From contig CAIOHM010000116.1 of assembly GCA_903858055.1 (NCBI GenBank), positions 1 through 10,483 of the forward strand: a DNA stretch of 10,483 nucleotides, in the 5' to 3' direction. The translations under genes were made by a program, and so were the position numbers. Under the pieces are notes generated by a model. It was not told where the DNA came from, ran no database searches, and was given only the letters and a program-made list of their open reading frames with translations. The stretch is from an uncultured delta proteobacterium. GTDB taxonomy: Bacteria > Myxococcota_A > Polyangia > Polyangiales > Polyangiaceae. This document shows, in pieces, positions 1 to 4,487 of the stretch; within the stretch, counting starts at the first letter, position 1; each line of letters begins with the position of its first letter.

Positions 1-91
1 CAAAGAGCTGCGCGAGGCCGTCGGCGGCTTCGAGGAGCCCCTTCAAGAAGACCACGTCGCGCGGCTTCACGAGGGCGCGGCGCACGCTCAT
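1..91 (-). CDS. N-terminus of a small protein, possibly DUF4911-like (partial)
   Basis: An open frame starts at an ATG at 91 (read on the minus strand) and runs off the left edge after 30 codons without a stop. It begins MSVRRALVKPRDVVFLKG and continues with an amphipathic stretch ending in GLAQLF. The pattern 'basic strand, then D-V-V/I-x-F/Y-L-K-x-L-L-E-A-x-x-G-L-A' reminds me of DUF4911, a roughly 90-residue family of unknown function common in Deltaproteobacteria and Myxococcota; that assignment is from memory and rests on only 30 residues. It lies 35 bp downstream of the SDR-like gene on the same strand, so co-transcription is likely. I see no convincing Shine-Dalgarno sequence before the ATG, which would fit translation after the upstream gene but weakens the start call. 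Confidence 0.45.
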   Translation of the reverse strand, partial: MSVRRALVKPRDVVFLKGLLEAADGLAQLF

Positions 92-126
92 GCCGGGGCC
101 CACGCACGGGGGCACGGGGATGCGGC

Positions 127-1242
127 TCACGGGAGATCGTTCTCCGAGAGCTGCGCCATGGACTCGGGCGGCGGCGGCACGGAAGGGCCCGCAGCGAGGC
201 TCGCGCGCACCGCTTCCACCACGCGCGCCACGTAGCTCGCAAACGGTGGACATGCGTGATCGGGAGTCAATTCGCGCGCGTTTGCGTCGTCGAACTCCAC
301 GTCGCCGACGAGTGCGTCGAGGAGGGACCGCGGGCTCGCACCGAGGCGCTCGAAACCCGGCGCGCGCACGACCGCCGTCGCGACCTGCGAAGCCATGCTG
401 CCCTGCACGCCGCGGCGCCCGGCCGCTTGCGCCATGAGGTCGAACACCTGGCGCGCGGTGAGCGGGTTGCGATCGATCACGTGCACCGTACGACCGGCTG
501 CGAGCGGGTGGCGCGAGACGGCGTACGCGACGCGCGCCACGTGATCGACCGGCACCAAGTTCAGCCGCGCGTCCGGGCGGCCGAAGCTCGGCAGGCGCAG
601 GTCCGGCGGCGCCGTGACGAACAGCAAAAAGAGCCCGTAGGTACCCGCGCGGCGGTCGAGCTCGCCCGTCATCGAATCGCCGACGACGATGGACGGGCGC
701 ACGACCGTGATCGGAGTCGACGCCATGCGCGCGCGGAGCATCTTCTCGGCGCGCGCCTTCGCCTCCACGAGGCCGTCGCGCAGGTGCTGCCCGACGTCGA
801 GATCGTCCTCGAAGAAGCGCCCCTCGCGATCGCCACACACGAGCGCCGTCGAGTAGGCGACCACGCGAACGCCTCCGCTCGTATGCGCTGCGAATTCCAG
901 GGTTTCGTCGGTGGCGTGAAGGACCTCGTCGACCGCTACTTTGCGGCCCGCGTTCGCCACCGAGAGCGCGTGGCAGAGGTGCACGGCCTTCACCTCGGCC
1001 GCCAGCGCCTTCCACCGCGCGCCCGAGAGCCCGAGGTCGATGGCCTTCGCGTCGCCGTCCACGAGCTCGATGCGCCCGTGGGCTTCGCGACCGAAGGTCT
1101 CGAGGTGCGCGAGGGCCTCGTCGCGACGCGCGGCGGGCGTGAGCACGTACACGCGACGCACGCCGTCGTCCCGAAGGGCCTCACGCACCACCGCGCGCGC
1201 TTGCTGCGAAGGAAAGCCGGTGACGAGCAGGGAGTCGACCAT
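127..1242 (-). CDS. Degenerate extended-SDR / thioester-reductase-like protein (probable pseudoenzyme)
   Basis: A 371-residue protein with the layout of NAD(P)-binding extended SDRs of the male-sterility / thioester-reductase-like group (NAD_binding_4). It opens with a beta strand and VTGFPSQQA (residues 7-15), followed by ELVDGD (59-64), HLCHALS (88-94), YSTALVCGDREG (130-141), VRPSIVVGDS (181-190) and the C-terminal landmark NLVPVDHVARV (228-238). Family members normally carry TGxxGxxG in the first loop and YxxxK in the active site. Here only the first glycine (G9) remains, since S12 and A15 replace the others, and the active-site lysine (K162) has Leu158 where the tyrosine should be. The Ser of the STA strand (S131) is kept. 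It therefore probably does not catalyse a normal SDR reaction, though it may still bind a nucleotide or a partner. The ATG at 1242 is the only plausible start, because a stop codon lies four codons upstream in frame. No strong Shine-Dalgarno sequence is visible. It sits 98 bp downstream of the cysteine-rich gene on the same strand. Confidence 0.8.
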   Translation of the reverse strand: MVDSLLVTGFPSQQARAVVREALRDDGVRRVYVLTPAARRDEALAHLETFGREAHGRIELVDGDAKAIDLGLSGARWKALAAEVKAVHLCHALSVANAGRKVAVDEVLHATDETLEFAAHTSGGVRVVAYSTALVCGDREGRFFEDDLDVGQHLRDGLVEAKARAEKMLRARMASTPITVVRPSIVVGDSMTGELDRRAGTYGLFLLFVTAPPDLRLPSFGRPDARLNLVPVDHVARVAYAVSRHPLAAGRTVHVIDRNPLTARQVFDLMAQAAGRRGVQGSMASQVATAVVRAPGFERLGASPRSLLDALVGDVEFDDANARELTPDHACPPFASYVARVVEAVRASLAAGPSVPPPPESMAQLSENDLP

Positions 1243-1340
1243 GGGACTTGGCTAGCAGGCTGCTGAAAAAAGAGCGAACGACCTCGGCACGTGCGGCTCA
1301 CCCCGTCCGGGTCGGCGGTGGTCGTCGCGCCCCAAACGGG

Positions 1341-2312
1341 TCAAGGAGCGCAGCGCACGCCCTTGCCGGCGCTCTCGCACTTCTTGAGTCCCACGGCCCC
1401 GCACTGGAAGTTCACGTTCGAGCCGCCGAAGCAGCCCTTGATGGCCGCGCCCTCGCAGCGGAACGCCTCGCCCGCGCACGTCGGCGGCTCGCTCGCAGCA
1501 CGCTGGCACCGCCCGAAGGGCCCGCTGGTCTCGCTGCAGGTGAGCCCGGCCTTCTCGCACGCGATCGCGACCTCGCGGCCCGCGAAGCAGCCGATTGCCA
1601 AGCTGCCCGCGCAACGGTCACCGCCGCACGGGGCGCCCTTCGGTACGCACGCTGCGCCCTCGGGGCCGTCCTCGCACACCATGCCGAGTACGCTGCAGTC
1701 GACCGAGGCGATGAGACCCTTGTCGCAAACGGTCTTCTTCGAGCCGAGGCACTTGGGCTTCTCGCCCTCGACGGCCTCGCAGCGATCGAGGACGCACACG
1801 GCCTCGCCCTCGCGCACGCGGCAATGCTCACCGCCTCGCGGGCAATCGCGGACCGCGGCGACCTTCTCCTTCGAGCACACGATCGCGCGCCCGTCCGCGT
1901 CGCACATGCCCACGGGGCCGCTCTTTCCGCGCCCGACGCACGCCTCGGACTTCACGCCGCGCAGCAGGCACTCACGGAACGAGGTGCACGAAGCGGCGCG
2001 CATGCCGCACTCGCGCACCGAGAGGGAGACCCCGAACGCGGCGGGCGACGCGAGCATCGGCGCGTAACGCTTCAGGCACGCCCCGAAGTCGTCGCTCGAG
2101 ACCGAGGCGGCGATCGGCAGCCCGTTGCACCCCGAGAGCAGCGCGCAGAGCGTCGCCACGTCGTCGAGGACCGGCGGAACCACGCGCGCCTCCGGCTCCG
2201 CTGCGTCGGCCGCGCTCGCAGGCGCCACCGTTGCCGCGATCGCAACGCCGGCGGCGATTGCGCCAAAAGAGACGGCGCGCAGGCAAGTTCGACGCAGGTT
2301 CATTCGGTCCAT
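1341..2312 (-). CDS. Secreted cysteine-rich modular protein
   Basis: A 323-residue protein of unknown function. Residues 1-34 form a Sec signal peptide: basic start (R3, R7, R8), a hydrophobic core at about 13-30, and an A-S-A cleavage site at 32-34. The mature part carries 30 cysteines. The first six (56, 62, 79, 102, 109, 115) form a less regular N-terminal region. The remaining 24 fall into four tandem six-cysteine modules (see the repeat entry). No lipobox, membrane anchor or enzyme motif is visible. An even cysteine count and regular spacing in an exported protein suggest stable disulphides and an envelope or extracellular location. This kind of Cys-rich exported protein is frequent in Polyangia and usually has no known function. 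Two starts are possible, M1 at 2312 and M4 at 2303; neither has a strong Shine-Dalgarno sequence, and both give the same mature protein. The gene is divergent from frr. Confidence 0.8.
   Translation of the reverse strand: MDRMNLRRTCLRAVSFGAIAAGVAIAATVAPASAADAAEPEARVVPPVLDDVATLCALLSGCNGLPIAASVSSDDFGACLKRYAPMLASPAAFGVSLSVRECGMRAASCTSFRECLLRGVKSEACVGRGKSGPVGMCDADGRAIVCSKEKVAAVRDCPRGGEHCRVREGEAVCVLDRCEAVEGEKPKCLGSKKTVCDKGLIASVDCSVLGMVCEDGPEGAACVPKGAPCGGDRCAGSLAIGCFAGREVAIACEKAGLTCSETSGPFGRCQRAASEPPTCAGEAFRCEGAAIKGCFGGSNVNFQCGAVGLKKCESAGKGVRCAP
1350..1940 (-). repeat. Four tandem six-cysteine protein modules
   Basis: Residues 125-321 of the cysteine-rich protein read as four modules of about 42-49 residues. 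Cysteine positions are 125/137/146/157/164/173, 178/188/196/206/213/222, 229/234/242/252/259/269 and 279/286/294/304/312/321. The shared spacing is C-x(4-11)-C-x(7-8)-C-x(9-10)-C-x(6-7)-C-x(8-9)-C. Outside the cysteines the modules are quite divergent. Shared features are a 'C-F/D-x-G-x-x-V/I' strand around the third cysteine and a 'G-L/M-x-C' turn before the fifth. This is an old protein-level repeat and not a recent DNA duplication. Confidence 0.75.
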
Positions 2313-2459
2313 GAGACGCAGGAAGGCCGATCGCCTTCACCCCTCGCCGTAGAATATCGCAGGTTTGCGCCGAAAGGCGAATTCCTGTGCGCCGAAGCCT
2401 GTGCTACCGGGGCCCCCTGTCTTCAGGCCGCGCGACGGCCGCAAGAGGAGCCACACGCC
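2313..2459. promoter_or_regulatory. Divergent spacer between the cysteine-rich gene and frr
   Basis: This 147-bp spacer must hold the start signals for both outward-reading genes. The only AT-rich island is around 2350-2357, where TAGAAT (2350-2355) could be a -10 element for frr and its complement ATTCTA for the other gene. I see no good -35 at the right distance for either. Further toward frr are a 9-bp direct repeat (TGCGCCGAA at 2366-2374 and 2388-2396) and a small hairpin with GGCCG/CGGCC arms (2426-2430 and 2436-2440, 5-nt loop) just upstream of the frr Shine-Dalgarno sequence. Confidence 0.35.
2366..2396 (+). repeat. 9-bp direct repeat TGCGCCGAA, 22-bp period
   Basis: TGCGCCGAA occurs exactly at 2366-2374 and 2388-2396, giving a 22-bp period, close to two helical turns. 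It lies just downstream of the AT-rich island in the divergent spacer. A second, partly interleaved direct repeat, CCTGTGC, occurs at 2384-2390 and 2398-2404. The phasing would suit a dimeric regulator on one DNA face or a leader element. No function is shown. Confidence 0.4.
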
Positions 2460-3017
2460 ATGATCAACGACGTTCTCAGCGACCTCCAATCGAGCATCGG
2501 AAAGGCCCACGACGCGTGCAAGCGCGACCTCGTGAAGCTGCGCGCGGGCCGTGCGAGCGCCGAGATGATCGCGGGCGTTCGTGTGGACTACTACGGCACG
2601 CCGACGCCGATCCCGCAGATGGCGAACGTGGCCGTGCCCGAGCCGCGCATGATCACGGTGAAGCCCTGGGACAAAGGCACCCTGAAGGCCATCGAGAAGG
2701 CGATCCGCGAGTCGGACCTCGGGCTGAACCCCTCCGTCGACGGCGACATCGTGCGCATTCCGATCCCCGCGCTCACCGAGGAGCGCCGCAAGGAGTTCGT
2801 CAAGATCGCGAAGAAGCACGGCGAGGAGTGCAAGGTCACGATCCGCAAGGCGCGCCACGAGGCGATCGACATGCTCGCGGAGATCAAAGACAGCGGCGGC
2901 GCCTCCGAAGACGAGGTCGAGCGCGGCAAGAAGAAGGTCGAAGAGGTCGTCTCCGACGGCGTGAAGGGCGTCGACGTGCTCGTCGCGGCGAAGGAAAAAG
3001 ACATCCTCGACATCTGA
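2460..3017 (+). CDS. frr: Ribosome recycling factor
   Basis: This 185-residue protein has the same length as E. coli RRF and aligns without gaps. With EF-G it splits post-termination ribosomes into subunits in the cytoplasm. Family landmarks are AGRAS (29-33), DYYGTPTP (43-50), SDLGLNP (85-91) and LTEERRK (105-111). Arg132, the residue known to be critical in E. coli RRF, is present as R132, while the next position (R133 in E. coli) is H133. The reading frame is open for 404 codons upstream, so the start is fixed by AGAGGAG at 2444-2450, nine bases before the ATG, and by the RRF N-terminus MINDVLSDL. In many bacteria frr follows rpsB-tsf-pyrH. Here it is a lone gene with its own upstream spacer and a stem-loop six bases after its stop. 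Confidence 0.98.
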   Translation: MINDVLSDLQSSIGKAHDACKRDLVKLRAGRASAEMIAGVRVDYYGTPTPIPQMANVAVPEPRMITVKPWDKGTLKAIEKAIRESDLGLNPSVDGDIVRIPIPALTEERRKEFVKIAKKHGEECKVTIRKARHEAIDMLAEIKDSGGASEDEVERGKKKVEEVVSDGVKGVDVLVAAKEKDILDI

Positions 3018-3022
3018 GTTCG

Positions 3023-3038
3023 CCTGGGGAAACCCAGG
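3023..3038 (+). terminator. Stem-loop after frr, probable terminator
   Basis: A perfect 6-bp stem CCTGGG/CCCAGG is capped by a stable GAAA tetraloop and can gain a closing G-T pair (3022/3039). It begins six bases after the frr stop codon. The following tract (TCAATGTTCTCTCTC) is pyrimidine-rich and not a pure T run, so it is either a weak intrinsic terminator or a 3'-end-protecting hairpin. Confidence 0.55.
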
Positions 3039-3144
3039 TCAATGTTCTCTCTCACGAGCCGTCGTCGCCGCGTGCACCGGCGGTTCTTGACTCCCCGCCA
3101 GCGCGGTGAAACGCTGCGGGGCACACCACTCTTCGGGGCCTGAT

Positions 3145-3172
3145 CTCCTCGCGGTGGCGCCCCTCGAAGGAG
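3145..3172 (+). promoter_or_regulatory. Hairpin covering the Shine-Dalgarno of the PP2C gene
   Basis: CTCCTCG (3145-3151) can pair with CGAAGGAG (3165-3172) across a 13-nt loop: CTCC-GGAG plus TCG-CGA with one bulged A (3168). The 3' arm contains the whole AAGGAG ribosome-binding site (3167-3172). If it forms in the mRNA it would lower initiation unless opened. CTCC near GGAG is common by chance in such GC-rich DNA. Further upstream, TTGACT (3087-3092) resembles a -35 box but has no good -10 partner. Confidence 0.3.
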
Positions 3173-3181
3173 CACTCTTAC

Positions 3182-3946
3182 ATGCGAGCCATCGTGGCAG
3201 GCTTGACCGACGTCGGTCGACAGCGCGAACACAACGAAGACGCCTACGTCTACCGCGAAGCCGAGGGGCTCTACGTGGTGTGCGACGGCATGGGCGGTCA
3301 CCGCGCGGGCGATGTCGCATCGAAGCTCGGCACCGAGGCGATGGCGGCGTTCTTCGAGCAGGCGGCCAACGAGGAGCTCACGTGGCCGTTCCATTTCGAC
3401 ACGAACGTGACCGAAGAAGAGAACCGCCTCCTCACGGGCGTTCGCCTCGCAAACCGCCAGATTTTCGACCGATCGCTCCGGTCGCGCGACTGCCATGGCA
3501 TGGGCACGACCCTCGTGGCGGCGCTGTTCAGCCCGAACCGCGGCCGCATGTTCCTCGCCCACGTCGGCGACTCGCGCTGCTACCGCGTGCGCGGCACGGA
3601 GATCACCCTCCTCACCCGCGACCACTCGCTCGTGAACGACTACCTCTTGGCCATGCCTGACCTCTCGGAAGAGCAGAAGGCGGAGCTGCCGCGCAACGTC
3701 ATCACGCGCGCGCTCGGCATGCAGGAGAGCGTCGTCATCGACATCGGCCACGACGCCCCGCAAGACGGCGACCACTACATCCTCTGCAGCGACGGCCTCT
3801 CCGGCATGATCCCCGACCCAGACATCGCGCGCCTCGTGAACGCCTCGGCCACGCCGGAAGAGGCGTGCAAGAAGCTCATCGACCGTGCGAACCACAACGG
3901 CGGCGACGACAACATCACCGCGATCGTCGTCAAGATCGTCGCCTGA
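3182..3946 (+). CDS. PP2C-family Ser/Thr protein phosphatase
   Basis: A compact 254-residue soluble phosphatase of the bacterial PrpC/Stp type, with no regulatory or membrane domain. It removes phosphate from Ser/Thr (sometimes Asp-linked partner) phosphoproteins using two Mn/Mg ions. The full motif set is present: HNEDA (17-21) with metal ligand D20, VCDGMGGH (33-40) with D35-G36, GMGTTLVA (106-113), AHVGDSR (126-132), TRDHS (145-149), ITRALG (174-179), CSDGLSGM (202-209) with D204, and GGDDNITA (240-247) with the terminal metal-binding Asp. The start is supported by AAGGAG (3167-3172), nine bases upstream. In many bacteria such phosphatases sit next to a Hanks-type kinase or FHA protein. 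None is visible here, so its targets cannot be read from context. It is 164 bp from frr and separated by a terminator-like hairpin, so it is probably its own transcription unit. It converges on the Nudix gene with 24 bp between stops. Confidence 0.96.
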   Translation: MRAIVAGLTDVGRQREHNEDAYVYREAEGLYVVCDGMGGHRAGDVASKLGTEAMAAFFEQAANEELTWPFHFDTNVTEEENRLLTGVRLANRQIFDRSLRSRDCHGMGTTLVAALFSPNRGRMFLAHVGDSRCYRVRGTEITLLTRDHSLVNDYLLAMPDLSEEQKAELPRNVITRALGMQESVVIDIGHDAPQDGDHYILCSDGLSGMIPDPDIARLVNASATPEEACKKLIDRANHNGGDDNITAIVVKIVA

Positions 3947-3947
3947 A

Positions 3948-3987
3948 GCCTCCGCGTCGAGGTTGCGCGCTCAGTCCTCGCGGAGGC
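3948..3987. terminator. Inverted repeat at the convergent PP2C/Nudix junction
   Basis: GCCTCCGCG (3948-3956) and CGCGGAGGC (3979-3987) are perfect 9-bp inverted arms with a 22-nt loop. The left arm starts one base after the PP2C stop. The right arm lies in the last codons of the Nudix gene, so the hairpin spans both gene ends and could act in both directions. There is no T tract on either side, so a classic intrinsic terminator is doubtful; a Rho-related pause or simple convergent-transcript end structure is as likely. Confidence 0.4.
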
Positions 3988-4381
3988 GGCGCTCGACCTT
4001 GCGGAGGATCGCCTCGTCCGCCGCAGGGAACGTGAGGCTCGCGAGCTCGTCCGGGCCGTACCAACGCACGTCGGCCACGTCGATCGCCTGCGGCTCCTCG
4101 CTCTCGTCGACGCGGAACGCCTCGAAGAACATGAGGAGCACGGCCTTCTTCGCCTCTTCGTAGTGGTGAAACGTGACGTCGAGGATTTCACCGACGCGCA
4201 CGCGGAGACCGAGCTCCTCGAGCAGCTCGCGTACGACGGTCTGGCGCGGGTCTTCGCCGGCCTCGACTTTGCCACCAGGGAATTCCCAGGCTCCCCCGAG
4301 GTGCCCGGTGCCCTTGCGACGGTCGAGGAGAACCTTCCCGTCTTCGATGACCACGCCCGCCGCCACAAGCACCGTGTGCAT
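3971..4381 (-). CDS. MutT-like Nudix hydrolase
   Basis: A 136-residue single-domain Nudix protein, about the size of E. coli MutT (129). The Nudix box is perfect: G37-x5-E43-x7-R51-E52-L53-x-E55-E56-x-G58-L59, preceded by WEFPGG (32-37) as in MutT. Such enzymes hydrolyse nucleoside diphosphates linked to another group. The MutT-like context suggests 8-oxo-dGTP or a related damaged nucleotide, but substrate cannot be fixed from sequence. The frame extends to an ATG at 4426, but I choose the ATG at 4381 because GGAG (4388-4391 on the plus strand as CTCC) lies six bases upstream and the protein then starts MHTVLVAAGVVIED, directly with the first Nudix strand. It is divergent from the HEAT-repeat gene across 106 bp. 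A TTGACC-like element upstream has no correctly spaced -10. Confidence 0.93.
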   Translation of the reverse strand: MHTVLVAAGVVIEDGKVLLDRRKGTGHLGGAWEFPGGKVEAGEDPRQTVVRELLEELGLRVRVGEILDVTFHHYEEAKKAVLLMFFEAFRVDESEEPQAIDVADVRWYGPDELASLTFPAADEAILRKVERRLRED

Positions 4382-4433
4382 AAAGTTCTCCAGTCGGGCT
4401 GCGGATAGCACGCAAGGGCCGGTCAATCCCGCG

Positions 4434-4483
4434 TTTCTTGCGGACGCAGGCGGCTCACTTCGCTAGTTCGCGCCCGCAAGGAA
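4434..4483 (+). promoter_or_regulatory. Long-range hairpin covering the Shine-Dalgarno of the HEAT-repeat gene
   Basis: TTTCTTGCGGACG (4434-4446) can pair with CGCCCGCAAGGAA (4471-4483): ten continuous pairs including one G-T, one A/C mismatch, then two more pairs, with a 24-nt loop. The core CTTGCGG/CCGCAAG is a perfect 7-bp inverted repeat. The right arm contains the AAGGA (4478-4482) that serves the ATG at 4488. It could be an mRNA structure that masks the ribosome-binding site, or a dyad operator in this divergent spacer. Confidence 0.4.
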
Positions 4484-4487
4484 CCCC

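Noticed and set aside
256..1266. Plus-strand frame of 336 codons antisense to the SDR-like gene
   Set aside because: Register-aligned shadow with Arg/His-rich low-complexity translation and no domain.
1266..1290. Minus-strand T6 tract between the cysteine-rich and SDR-like genes as an intrinsic terminator
   Set aside because: The sequence before the T run forms only a three-pair stem; the nearby GCACGTGC palindrome has no loop and is too far away. No promoter follows, so read-through to the SDR-like gene is more likely.
1248..2459. In-frame upstream extension of frr by 404 codons
   Set aside because: It is register-aligned antisense to the cysteine-rich gene. RRF starts at 2460 with a strong Shine-Dalgarno sequence and has the standard 185-residue length.
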